Assembly (NCBI GenBank): GCA_016938175.1
Contig: JAFGVE010000005.1
Coordinates: 1-64,000, forward strand
From: Campylobacterales bacterium
GTDB taxonomy: Bacteria > Campylobacterota > Campylobacteria > Campylobacterales > Sulfurimonadaceae
Direction of reading: 5' to 3'
Length of the DNA stretch: 64,000 bases
The notes under the pieces are model-generated. The model made no database searches and was not told where the DNA came from. It worked only from the letters and a program-made list of their open reading frames with translations. Positions 16,861 through 25,960 of the stretch are shown in pieces (the stretch's first letter is position 1; each line of letters starts with the position of its first letter). The position numbers and the translations under genes were made by a program.

Positions 16861-19800
16861 TTATGGCTGTTGAACAACTTTTTCAAAAGTCACATTCAAG
16901 TCACTATTTGTAATTATCGGATACCCAATTACATCAAATGAAATATTTGTATCAGCTGGAGGACCAAATATTCCATTGTAATCGACATAAGGCGTAAACG
17001 ATACTGTTAAATTTGTATCTACAAGATTCGCAGTATATGAGCCTCGCTCAAACATATTGTAAGTACATGTACCTTCATCACAAACTCCATCATAAGCGAC
17101 ACTAGAGTTAACATCAATCATTGTGGAAAGATAACTATTATCACTATGTAAAATAAGTGCTTCAAAACTTGTGTCTGTCTCGTTTCTCGTCCAAGCACCT
17201 AAAACATTCGTTCCTTCATCTCTAGCAAAATCAAAACTAAACCCATCAACACTAAAAGTGAGTGTATCATTTGTATCATTATAGGTTGCAACACCTCCTA
17301 CTGCTGTATCGCCTTCATTTGAATTAACTAAAAGTTCTCCTGTTATGGTCAAAGTTGTATTAGTTTCATCAAGTGTAAATGAACCTATCTCTATTCCACC
17401 TGCAACACCACCACTTCCATTATTATCTTGTGCCATAAAATAGTGAGCATCATCAAAAATAACAAGATTGATTCCAAGGTCTGCATTATACCAAGAACCA
17501 ATTGCAGTAATAGTTCTTGTTGTCATATCACCACTACTACTTCCCATAGCCGCTAAAGCATCATCTCTATCTTGTGCAATCGTATATACAAAGAAAGTTG
17601 CAGTACCAGTAATATTTCCATCCAAACTTTTAAACGTTACATTTACCTCTATACCATTATATGCATCACTATTTCCAGTCGGAACTATTTCAGATATACC
17701 TTGCCCCTCATTACCATCTTCAGTCACGCGAAGCATCTCTCCAATAATCTCATATGTATGATCTGTCAAACTTGCATCAATTCCATAAGGACCCCACTCA
17801 TCTGTACCACCTGAATACCCTGAACATACAGGATCCGTTGCAATGGTACAGTTATCAAAACTCATTGAAGTACCATATGGCTGACCATCATTACTTACAT
17901 TACCGTCACCATCTGGTTCTGTCTCATGTACCTGAATTCCATAAAGTGTCTGTCCAGCTATAATTGCAGTAAGATTTGCATCACTTGGTGTTGTTGTGTT
18001 TAGATCAGGGAAAGGGTTCCATATTCCGTTAAAAATTACTGAATCATATGTGTAATCATCTTGCACTTCTATGGTAGAGTTGAACTCATTATTTTCATCA
18101 ATACCCACTTCTGCTTTTACTAAAAGATACTCTTGTGTATTCAACAGTTCAAGTGGAACTGTTAATGTTAAAAGTGAAGTATCTAAAGAGTAAGAGTAAT
18201 TGGTCTCAGGTGTACCATTTGTGAACTCACCATCTGTGTAGATATCTTTATTCAGATATGGCATCAATCCTCCATTTCCATCTGACATTAGCCCAAATTC
18301 CAGATAGTTGTTAATACCTATCCAAACAATATTTGAGTAGCCTATTGGAGCTTCAGAAGCTAATTCTGTAGCGATATCCCCCGCATTTTGTAGTTCTATG
18401 ACAAGTGTATTTTGTGTCGAGTCAACTCTAACGTTTAAAGTATTAATTTCTTTACCGTCACCTAAGCCTGTAGAGTCATTAATCGCATCATCTACTTGAT
18501 AATCAGTTCCGTCAAACGTCACAAGAGCAGCCAAAAATGCTACTTCACTTGTATAAACTCTTTCAGTAGTATTGTCATCATCATTTCTAATAATCATCAT
18601 ATCCGATGTTGAAGTATCTAAAAGAGATAATGTTGTTACATTACCATCAGCCTGCGCTACAAGAAGTTTCCCATTTTCAATGCTATAAGTTGTAGTAAAA
18701 TTTTGATCTTGCGCATTGACAAGACTTAAAAATGACACATTACCCACACTTGCTCCTACACTCTGTGGCACAAAAGTAATACGTACAAACTCCTCACTGT
18801 AAAAGACACCACTAACGTCATTAGCAATAAACTCTGTTGTACCTGCATTTTGAGTAGCTACATCTAGAGCCTGCGTATATAAGCTATCTAACTCTGCAAA
18901 CAATGGATTAACGATAGTTCCAAGAGCATCTATAGCTAAAGCTGCTGTTGCTGCTGAATTATTTGCATCTATTGCGGCCGATTCATCTTGGTTTGCAACG
19001 GCTATCACCATCGAAGAATTTGCATCATTTATCGTACTTACATAACCCTGCAATGTAGTATAGTGGGTCACTAATTGTGTTGCTATGTTTTGTGCATCCG
19101 TTGCTATACTACTTGCTGCAGAGTACTGCGCTGCTATAGCTTCTATCTCTGCTAAAGTAGACTCAGCATCACTTTTTTGCACAGTTGCTTCTGCTAAAGT
19201 AGTATTTGCTATTGCTGCTGTTTCTATAACAATCGCCTGCATTTGAGCAATTCTTGTAGCGGCTTCTGCTGCAGCTTCATCAAATGCGAGCTTAATACCC
19301 TGGGCTTCTACAAGCAATCCATTCACTATAGTTGCCTGAATTTGTGCATTTGAAAGATAACTCACGTATTTTGCTGCTTCTGTATCTGAAATTGCTTTAG
19401 CAGCATTTACGGCTATCTCATTATCTACTGCTTGAGCTGTTAGAGCATCTGCATATACTCCTATAATTATCTGCAATGAATTATTTGCATCATTATAAAT
19501 ACCAAGAGCTACTGCCGCCGCACTCTGTGCACTACTTACTTGTGTTGAAACATCATAACCAGCATTTGCGATGATACTAAGGGCTTCCATATCAGTCTCA
19601 ATATTACTTTTGAGTGTACTTGCATTAACATCAAAAAGCGTTTGTATTTCACTCTTTGTGCTGTTTATATCCTCTACAACCAATGCGACTCTCTCACGAA
19701 GTAAGTTCAGTTGCTTAATAGCCACTGCATCACTTAGGGCTGCTGCCGCTATATTAGCTTCAACCTTTACTGCTAGTCTTTTTTCTGCTGTAAAAGTACT

Positions 19801-20991
19801 GTTAAGGTCAGATGCTGCATTTACTTCCGTTTGTATAGCTAAAGCAGCACTATAGGCGGTTTCTGCTGTTGTAGCATTTGCTTCTGCATCCGTATATACA
19901 TTAGCTATGACTCTTGTAGCATTAGCATCAGCCCAAGTTTGGTTTACATACTGAGTAATTAAACCTAAATCTGTCTGTATTGTTAAATTTTCTTCTAAAG
20001 ATATCGCTGCTGCTTCAAGTGATTCATTATTATCTGCAGCAGTTTGAACGACTGTTACAACAGCTGTAACATCATTTGTTATCTGCGTTTGAATTTCATC
20101 ATTGACGCTACTAATCGCATCATCCAAAGCATTTGTTGCCTCTGTGACATCAGCATTTGTAATCGTTTCTTCTGCTCTATCTGCTGCTACAACAGCTACT
20201 GAAGCTGTTGTCGTTGCTACTGCTTGAGCTGACACTTTTGCCACTTCATTTTCTGCATACACTTCCGCCGCAACATTTTCTATAGCAGTTTTTACTACTG
20301 TCTCATCAAGAGTTACAGGAGCTGTAGCACTGCTAAACGATGTAGCGATTTTTGCAAACGTTGTGCTCATTGTATTACTAATTGAATTATTCGCATCTGC
20401 ACCTGCAACTGCTGAAGAGATTGTATGTACTAGAACCTGTAGTTTTGTTTGTTGTGCCAGTACTTTTTTTGCATTCTCAGCAACTGTAAGATTTGTATCA
20501 CTCACACTGTTATAAGGATCAAACGAAGTAAGATCCACATCAACATCACCAAGTCCCATCGCTGTTTTTACGTTTGCCTGTGCATCTGTAGCGCTTTGTC
20601 CACTCTCTACAAGTGCTTGAACTGCTGACGTAAGAGGAGAGACTACCTTAGAACCCGCAGGAGCTTTTAATGTTCCTGTAAAAGGTGCATTCGTTGAAAG
20701 ATCTGTACCGCCAATTAAAACAAGCGGTCCTGTTTCTGTCGTTGCAGGAATTTCAAATGTACCATTGGCATCTGTAATTGCCGACGGTTCTCCCACATCA
20801 CATAGATTATTTCTATTTACATCAACACACACGGTTGCACCAACTATAATCCCATCTAGTCCAACCCCACTATAGCTTGTAGCTGTCGATGTTGAACCTG
20901 AATCCCCACTTCCCCCACTACAAGCACCTAATGTTAGCATCAAAGCTAAACTCAGTGCAGTAAGAGAACTTTTCACCACTGAACTTTTCAT
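16861..20991 (-). CDS. Large lipoprotein with Ala-rich helical region, 1376 aa
   Basis: Signal peptide (LTALSLALMLTLGAC) with a lipobox LGAC and a flexible SGGSGDSGSTST linker. Residues about 45-110 form a Cna-B/carboxypeptidase-regulatory-like module (GATVCVDVNRNNLCDVGEPS, then TDANGTFEIP), with a Ca-binding-type Asp/Asn loop. Residues about 130-740 are Ala/Thr/Asn-rich helices, probably coiled coil. From about 760 the sequence is beta-rich, with Asp/Asn-rich blocks up to the end (VTFEKVVQQP). It looks like a surface or extracellular structural protein. AAAAAGGA precedes the start. It lies directly upstream of the secretion operon in the same direction, so it may be its substrate. Exact function unknown. 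Confidence 0.8.
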   Translation of the reverse strand: MKSSVVKSSLTALSLALMLTLGACSGGSGDSGSTSTATSYSGVGLDGIIVGATVCVDVNRNNLCDVGEPSAITDANGTFEIPATTETGPLVLIGGTDLSTNAPFTGTLKAPAGSKVVSPLTSAVQALVESGQSATDAQANVKTAMGLGDVDVDLTSFDPYNSVSDTNLTVAENAKKVLAQQTKLQVLVHTISSAVAGADANNSISNTMSTTFAKIATSFSSATAPVTLDETVVKTAIENVAAEVYAENEVAKVSAQAVATTTASVAVVAADRAEETITNADVTEATNALDDAISSVNDEIQTQITNDVTAVVTVVQTAADNNESLEAAAISLEENLTIQTDLGLITQYVNQTWADANATRVIANVYTDAEANATTAETAYSAALAIQTEVNAASDLNSTFTAEKRLAVKVEANIAAAALSDAVAIKQLNLLRERVALVVEDINSTKSEIQTLFDVNASTLKSNIETDMEALSIIANAGYDVSTQVSSAQSAAAVALGIYNDANNSLQIIIGVYADALTAQAVDNEIAVNAAKAISDTEAAKYVSYLSNAQIQATIVNGLLVEAQGIKLAFDEAAAEAATRIAQMQAIVIETAAIANTTLAEATVQKSDAESTLAEIEAIAAQYSAASSIATDAQNIATQLVTHYTTLQGYVSTINDANSSMVIAVANQDESAAIDANNSAATAALAIDALGTIVNPLFAELDSLYTQALDVATQNAGTTEFIANDVSGVFYSEEFVRITFVPQSVGASVGNVSFLSLVNAQDQNFTTTYSIENGKLLVAQADGNVTTLSLLDTSTSDMMIIRNDDDNTTERVYTSEVAFLAALVTFDGTDYQVDDAINDSTGLGDGKEINTLNVRVDSTQNTLVIELQNAGDIATELASEAPIGYSNIVWIGINNYLEFGLMSDGNGGLMPYLNKDIYTDGEFTNGTPETNYSYSLDTSLLTLTVPLELLNTQEYLLVKAEVGIDENNEFNSTIEVQDDYTYDSVIFNGIWNPFPDLNTTTPSDANLTAIIAGQTLYGIQVHETEPDGDGNVSNDGQPYGTSMSFDNCTIATDPVCSGYSGGTDEWGPYGIDASLTDHTYEIIGEMLRVTEDGNEGQGISEIVPTGNSDAYNGIEVNVTFKSLDGNITGTATFFVYTIAQDRDDALAAMGSSSGDMTTRTITAIGSWYNADLGINLVIFDDAHYFMAQDNNGSGGVAGGIEIGSFTLDETNTTLTITGELLVNSNEGDTAVGGVATYNDTNDTLTFSVDGFSFDFARDEGTNVLGAWTRNETDTSFEALILHSDNSYLSTMIDVNSSVAYDGVCDEGTCTYNMFERGSYTANLVDTNLTVSFTPYVDYNGIFGPPADTNISFDVIGYPIITNSDLNVTFEKVVQQP

Positions 20992-21043
20992 CTTTTTTCC
21001 TTTTTAACTTAAAATTTTTACCTAAGTAAAATGTACTACTTTC

Positions 21044-21067
21044 ATGTCACATTTTATGTCACATTTT
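21044..21067 (+). repeat. Two tandem ATGTCACATTTT repeats upstream of a kinase gene
   Basis: ATGTCACATTTT occurs twice with no gap (21044-21055 and 21056-21067). It lies 22-45 bases upstream of an extended -10 (TGCTACACT) and would place a regulator over the -35 region. The ATGs in the repeats are in frame with the kinase, but the residues they would add are not a signal peptide, so I take this as operator rather than coding. Confidence 0.5.
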
Positions 21068-21100
21068 TATTTTTTAGTAATTTCTTGCTACACTTTTTGC

Positions 21101-22936
21101 ATGAAAGTAGCACTCATATTTTTACTAACTCTCCTATATTACAGCTCTCTCTTCGCGATAGACATTAATGAAAAAAGCTCTAAGCTATCAGTGACACAAG
21201 AGTCGTTTATCTACATAAATGAAGGTTCTAAGCTCACAAAAGAGCAGATAAAACTTAAAGAGTTTACGCCAACAAACAAAGATACCCTTGACTTTGGAAT
21301 AGTTCCAGATACAGAAGTCTGGGTACGCTTTACTCTTACAAATACAACAGATAAAAATCTTTCTAAAATTTTAGAATACGCCAATCAAGAGACAGAAAGC
21401 ATTCTTTTTTTTGATGGAAATAGAACTATCCAAGAAGGCATGTTTTATCATCCTTCTACACGTGAAACACTCAATCCTATCTTCAATATAGAACTCGCGC
21501 CCCATGAGAGTAAAACCTACTACATACGAGCAGCATGTAAAATCTCTACATTTGTCATAAAACTCACACTTTGGAATCTAGAGGAGTTCATACATTATGA
21601 GCACAAGCATGAAACAGTAATCTTTGTCTTTTTTTCTATTATCATCACACTTCTTCTTTACAACTTTATGCTTTTTTTGTTTACTCGAGACATCATCTAT
21701 TTTTACTACATCGCATACCTTACAGCAGTAATTTTTTTCGAATCAATTTATCTCGGTATTGCCCAGCTCTATATATTTTCAAATGAACTCTCTATACTCA
21801 TAACAAAAGCGACCATAGGCTACATTGTTGCACTTGTCATTCCTATGATTCTCTTTACACAAGAGTTTTTACAAACACAAAGATTTCCTAAAATTAATCG
21901 TTTTTTAAATATCTATCTTTATGGACTTCCAATTATCGCTATCTTAAGTTTTGACAACTTTTTGTTTGACCTCAACATTATGCTCATCTTCTTTCCACTA
22001 GCATTTTTAATGATTTTAAGTGCCATATATGCACTAAAAGAAGGTACAAAAGAGGCTGGTATTTATCTTTTTGGATGGAGTTTTGTAATTGTCTCATTGA
22101 CACTTTCAGTACTACAGTCTCTTGGAGGATATAATATTTTTGAAGATTTTCGTTATATAAACGAAGTTGCTTTTGCATTTGAAGCTCTTATATTCTCAAT
22201 AGCACTTGCATACAGAATTAGAAGGCTAGAGAGTGAAAAAACAAAACTAAGTGAAGAACTTATAAAAGCACAACAGCATAAACAAAATGAACTACAAAAA
22301 CTAGTTGATATACAAACGCAAGATATTCTTAGCTCACTTCAAGAAAAAGAGATTCTCTACAAAGAACTCAACCATAGGGTAAAAAACAACCTGCAAATGG
22401 TTCTCTCTCTCATAAGACTGCAAATTAGCAATGTTGTGTCTCAGGAAACCAAAGATGCTCTCTCTACAACAAAGAACAGAATTAACTCTATCTCAAAACT
22501 TTATGAACTTCTCTATCTTTCAGATAATAAAAACTTCTTTAATACACAAAACTACTTCCAAACCATTGTAGAAACAATTAAAAGCAGTTTTTCAAAGGAT
22601 GTACAGATTATTTACGATATCCGTCACAATATTGACTCACAAAGTGCAATATACTGTGGTCTCATTCTCAATGAACTTGTCACAAACTCTTTCAAGTACG
22701 CTTTTAAAAACACTAAAAATCCCGTCATAACAATAAGTTCATATATGCAAGAAGAACTCGCTTGCTTATGTGTAGAAGATAATGGTGAAGGCTCGGTTCA
22801 GGGTTCTAAAGACTCGCTTGGACTTACAATTGTTAAAACTCTTGCAGATAAACAACTCAATGCTGACCTTATAATTGAAACACATATAGGGATAAAATAC
22901 ACCTTATTATGGAATGAAAAGAAAAATGAAGAATAA
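21101..22936 (+). CDS. 7TMR-DISM sensor histidine kinase
   Basis: 611 aa. Signal peptide, then a 7TMR-DISM extracellular domain (PDTEVWVRFTLTNTTDKNLS), seven membrane helices (about residues 170-370), a coiled-coil linker, and a HisKA_2-type kinase core: phosphoacceptor in ELNHRVKNNLQMVLSLIRLQ, N box LILNELVTNSFKYAF, G boxes VEDNGEG and GLTIVKTL. The HisKA_2 family often works with unusual regulators. The start has no Shine-Dalgarno, but an extended -10 sits right before it, so the mRNA may be leaderless. Ligand unknown. The response regulator follows at once. Confidence 0.85.
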   Translation: MKVALIFLLTLLYYSSLFAIDINEKSSKLSVTQESFIYINEGSKLTKEQIKLKEFTPTNKDTLDFGIVPDTEVWVRFTLTNTTDKNLSKILEYANQETESILFFDGNRTIQEGMFYHPSTRETLNPIFNIELAPHESKTYYIRAACKISTFVIKLTLWNLEEFIHYEHKHETVIFVFFSIIITLLLYNFMLFLFTRDIIYFYYIAYLTAVIFFESIYLGIAQLYIFSNELSILITKATIGYIVALVIPMILFTQEFLQTQRFPKINRFLNIYLYGLPIIAILSFDNFLFDLNIMLIFFPLAFLMILSAIYALKEGTKEAGIYLFGWSFVIVSLTLSVLQSLGGYNIFEDFRYINEVAFAFEALIFSIALAYRIRRLESEKTKLSEELIKAQQHKQNELQKLVDIQTQDILSSLQEKEILYKELNHRVKNNLQMVLSLIRLQISNVVSQETKDALSTTKNRINSISKLYELLYLSDNKNFFNTQNYFQTIVETIKSSFSKDVQIIYDIRHNIDSQSAIYCGLILNELVTNSFKYAFKNTKNPVITISSYMQEELACLCVEDNGEGSVQGSKDSLGLTIVKTLADKQLNADLIIETHIGIKYTLLWNEKKNEE

Positions 22937-22940
22937 GATT

Positions 22941-23594
22941 ATGAATATTCTCATTGTAGAAGACGAAAGTCTCCTCGCTTTGGAACTTGCAAATACCATA
23001 AGTGAAATGGGCTACAATGTAATAGAATATGTAACAACTCCCCAAAAAGCTAAAGAAGTATGTCAAAAACATGATATTGACCTTATCATTATGGATATAA
23101 ATCTCGATAATAAACTTAATGGCATAGAACTTTATAAAGAGTTGCATACACAGGCTAAAGTACTCTATTTGACATCATACGTGGATGAGGAAACAATAGC
23201 ACAAGCAATAAATACTCAACCTCTTGGTTATCTCGTTAAACCATACAATGAAGCCGAACTCTCCGCTCTTTTAAAACTTGCAGAGATAAAAGCTCATACT
23301 ATAGAAACACAAACTGTACAACTCGCATACGGCTACGAGTTTGACATTAAAAGTGAAAGGCTCTTTCAAGATGGGAAACACATAAAACTAGGCAAAAAAA
23401 GTGTGGCATTGCTAAAAATGCTTATAGAAGCGAAAGGGAATGTGGTCTCTTTTGAGGAAATAGAACAGAATCTTTATACAGAAACCCCACCAAGTTCATC
23501 ATCCATTCGTACGCTCATTTATAGACTACGTAGCTCATTAAAGTCTGATATGATTGAAAATGAATTGCAGTATGGAGTTCGTTTAATTATGTAA
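22941..23594 (+). CDS. Response regulator, receiver plus winged helix
   Basis: 217 aa from MNILIVEDESL. Receiver domain: acidic pair EDE, phosphoacceptor Asp in LIIMDINLD, Thr in LYLTSY and Lys in YLVKPYNEAE. The C-terminus is a Trans_reg_C (OmpR-type) winged helix (IKLGKKSVALLKMLIEAKGN, then SSSSIRTLIYRLRSSLK). Starts four bases after the kinase stop; an in-frame ATG at 22914 would overlap it. The DISM-type kinase and this gene form a pair. It could also act on the neighbouring secretion promoter, but there is no evidence for that. Confidence 0.88.
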   Translation: MNILIVEDESLLALELANTISEMGYNVIEYVTTPQKAKEVCQKHDIDLIIMDINLDNKLNGIELYKELHTQAKVLYLTSYVDEETIAQAINTQPLGYLVKPYNEAELSALLKLAEIKAHTIETQTVQLAYGYEFDIKSERLFQDGKHIKLGKKSVALLKMLIEAKGNVVSFEEIEQNLYTETPPSSSSIRTLIYRLRSSLKSDMIENELQYGVRLIM

Positions 23595-23596
23595 AA

Positions 23597-23612
23597 GGAG
23601 GTGCCCCCCTCC
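23597..23612 (-). terminator. Terminator of the SRP RNA
   Basis: GGAGG and CCTCC pair around GGGGCA on the minus strand and are followed by TTTTAC. It directly follows the SRP RNA and also lies after the plus-strand regulator stop. Confidence 0.6.
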
Positions 23613-23707
23613 AGATACCTGCGGCACATAGCACAAAAAGGTGTGCTGCTGTATTCCTACCCTGACACATTGTCTCTAAGCGCCATTGCACAGGTCTAAA
23701 GAAGAGC
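23600..23707 (-). ncRNA. ffs: Bacterial signal recognition particle RNA (4.5S)
   Basis: The minus strand carries the SRP RNA core GTCAGG-GTA-GGAA-TAC-AGCAGC: the apical GGAA tetraloop closed by GTA/TAC and the asymmetric and symmetric internal loops of domain IV, where Ffh binds. Outer stems GTGT/ACAC, GGCGC/GTGCC and ACCTG/CAGGT close the rod, giving a short (about 90-100 nt) molecule. A TATAAT -10 is at 23714-23719 and a hairpin-T terminator at the 3' end. The exact ends are estimated. It guides membrane proteins co-translationally to the Sec translocon. Confidence 0.92.
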
Positions 23708-23713
23708 GGCGAA

Positions 23714-23719
23714 ATTATA
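23714..23719 (-). promoter_or_regulatory. -10 box of the SRP RNA promoter
   Basis: TATAAT on the minus strand, about 7-10 bases before the predicted RNA start in CGCCGCTCTTC. Confidence 0.6.
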
Positions 23720-23777
23720 ACTTCTAAAGGTATATATTTTGCTTAAAGAGTTACAAATACAAAAGAAAGGCTTTGTG

Positions 23778-24302
23778 ATGATATACATAGTGGTAGCATT
23801 AAAAGCAGAAGCACAAGCCTTTGTAGATGCCTACAAACTTAAAAAGTCTAAACTACAAAACTTCATCCTGTTTTCAAATGCTACAATGAAACTTATAGTG
23901 AGTGGGATGGGTGTTACAAACGCTCGGCTTGCGACTCAGACACTCATCAACAACTTTGACATTACAGATGATGACAGTTACTACAACATAGGCATTTGCG
24001 CTGCAAAAAACAGCTATGCAATTGGTGAGACACTACATATCGGTTCTATTATGTATGAAGATACGCTTTACAGTTTTGATGAATATAAAAAAACTATTAC
24101 ATGTGTTGATGAAGCACAAGATGAGTCACGATACGACATAGCCGATATGGAGTCCTACGGTTTCTATGATGCCGTATTACACAATCCTGCAATAAAGAAC
24201 TACCACATTATAAAAATAGTAAGCGATTATTTTCAACCCCAAAGTGTGACTAAAGAGCAGGCAAAAATGTTACTATTCCATGCATTAAAGGATATATTTT
24301 GA
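23778..24302 (+). CDS. Nucleoside phosphorylase-like protein (PNP/MTAN fold)
   Basis: 174 aa. MIYIVVALKAEAQAFVDAY is the opening strand and helix of the PNP_UDP_1 family, VSGMGVTNAR the phosphate/ribose region and DIADMESYGFYDAVL the conserved DMExxG/A base-binding segment. Shorter than MTA/SAH nucleosidase (about 230), so the activity may differ. The chosen ATG has AAAGG upstream; an earlier Met exists 13 codons before. It overlaps the NagZ-amidase gene by four bases, so it is co-translated with the murein salvage genes. Substrate not determined. Confidence 0.65.
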   Translation: MIYIVVALKAEAQAFVDAYKLKKSKLQNFILFSNATMKLIVSGMGVTNARLATQTLINNFDITDDDSYYNIGICAAKNSYAIGETLHIGSIMYEDTLYSFDEYKKTITCVDEAQDESRYDIADMESYGFYDAVLHNPAIKNYHIIKIVSDYFQPQSVTKEQAKMLLFHALKDIF

Positions 24303-25960
24303 AAATTTTCATAACTCTTCTTCTCATATGTATAGCACTCTTGTCTCAAGAACTAAGCGATACACAACTTAAAGACAAAATAGCCAGAATGATTATTATT
24401 GGTTTTGATGGTGCAACTGTAAATGAAAATTCACAAATTGTTAAAGACCTCAAAAAATACCCTCTTGGAGGAGTTATACTCTTTGACAGAGAGTATAAAA
24501 ACAGGGACAGAGTAAAAAACATCTCCTCTCCCAAACAACTCGCTACACTCACACAAACTCTACAAAACTATGCTAAAGAGCCCCTCTTCATAAGTGTTGA
24601 CCAAGAGGGAGGAAAAGTTGCACGTTTAAAAAGTGAGTACGGTTTTTTAACAACTCCTTGTGCTGCTAAAGTTGGCAAAATGCCTTATGAAAAGACTTTA
24701 GAGACCTATATGAAGCAGTCTCAAATGCTAGAAGACATGGGTATAAACATGAACTTTGCTCCTGTCGTTGACCTTGCCATAAACCCAAAAAACAAAGTTA
24801 TTGTTGGGCTTGAACGCTCATTTGGACGAGAACCAAAAAGAGTCTATGCTTACGCAAAAGTTCTCATTGAAGCACAAAAAGCACACAATATAGTATCCGT
24901 TCTTAAACACTTCCCAGGACATGGCTCCTCTTTAGGTGATTCACACAAAGGCTTTGTTGATGTAAGTGAAAGTTGGTCACCTGAAGAGTTAGAACCATAT
25001 ATGGCACTCATTAAAGAGAATGAAGTCGATGCCATTATGACAGCCCACGTTTACAATGCCCATATAGACTCTAAATATCCTGCCACTCTCTCTTATAAAT
25101 TCAACACAGAGCTTCTACGAAATACTATGGGCTATAAAGGTGTCATAATCAGTGATGACTTACAAATGGGAGCAATTTCGGAACACTACACTCTTAAAGA
25201 GCGTCTTAAACTTGCTATAAACGCAGGTGTAGATATGGTTCTCTTTGGCAATCAACTCAGTAATGTCTCCACCGAAAAACTTGTAAATACGATTTTTACC
25301 TCTGTAAAATCAGGGGAAATTTCACAAAAACGCATAGAAGAATCTGCTGCAAAAATTGAAACACTGCTCACACAAAACTCTATAGTTCAAAAACCCATTA
25401 TATTTACACAAAAGCGTAAAGAGATGACAAAAGAGTACATCAAATCACACTATGATTTAGATGTAAAAAGCATAGAGATAACTCCTAAAATGCTTGTACT
25501 GCACTGGACTGCTGTAATGGACTTCAACGATAGTTTTACTCGTCTGTATCCAGAGGAGCTCTATTCAGACAGAAAAGATATAGTAAACGCTTCCTCACTC
25601 AACGTCTCAGCACACTTTTTGGTCGATAGAGACGGAACAATTTACCAGCTCATGCCAGACAACTGGATGGCACGTCACGTGATAGGTCTCAACTACTTTA
25701 GTATAGGTGTTGAAAATGTAGGGGGAGAAGGAAATGCTAAAGAAGACTTAACACCTCAGCAACTCAAATCAAATATACGTCTTGTCCAGTATCTAAAAGC
25801 AAAATATCCTTCTATAAAGCATGTTATAGGACACCATGAGTATAGAGAGTATGAAAACTCGCCTCTGTGGCTTGAACGTGATACAAACTATAGAACACAA
25901 AAAGCAGATCCTGGAGAGAAGTTTATGAAAAACGTGCGAGATTCGCTTGATTGGCTCTAG
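24299..25960 (+). CDS. Exported NagZ-type glucosaminidase fused to an AmpD-type amidase
   Basis: 553 aa. A short signal peptide (IFITLLLICIALLSQ) precedes a GH3 domain (about 20-345): KHFPGHGSSLGDSH is the NagZ loop with catalytic Asp/His, and IISDDLQMGAI carries the nucleophile. After a linker, an amidase_2 domain (about 370-553) has zinc ligands in LHWTA, GHHEYR and ADPGEKF, and the catalytic Glu in SIGVENVGG. It would remove GlcNAc and the stem peptide from murein fragments, leaving (anhydro)MurNAc. Starts at TTG overlapping the previous stop (TTGA); ends overlapping the symporter by 14 bases. In most gram-negatives the two are separate and cytoplasmic. Confidence 0.88.
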   Translation: MKIFITLLLICIALLSQELSDTQLKDKIARMIIIGFDGATVNENSQIVKDLKKYPLGGVILFDREYKNRDRVKNISSPKQLATLTQTLQNYAKEPLFISVDQEGGKVARLKSEYGFLTTPCAAKVGKMPYEKTLETYMKQSQMLEDMGINMNFAPVVDLAINPKNKVIVGLERSFGREPKRVYAYAKVLIEAQKAHNIVSVLKHFPGHGSSLGDSHKGFVDVSESWSPEELEPYMALIKENEVDAIMTAHVYNAHIDSKYPATLSYKFNTELLRNTMGYKGVIISDDLQMGAISEHYTLKERLKLAINAGVDMVLFGNQLSNVSTEKLVNTIFTSVKSGEISQKRIEESAAKIETLLTQNSIVQKPIIFTQKRKEMTKEYIKSHYDLDVKSIEITPKMLVLHWTAVMDFNDSFTRLYPEELYSDRKDIVNASSLNVSAHFLVDRDGTIYQLMPDNWMARHVIGLNYFSIGVENVGGEGNAKEDLTPQQLKSNIRLVQYLKAKYPSIKHVIGHHEYREYENSPLWLERDTNYRTQKADPGEKFMKNVRDSLDWL

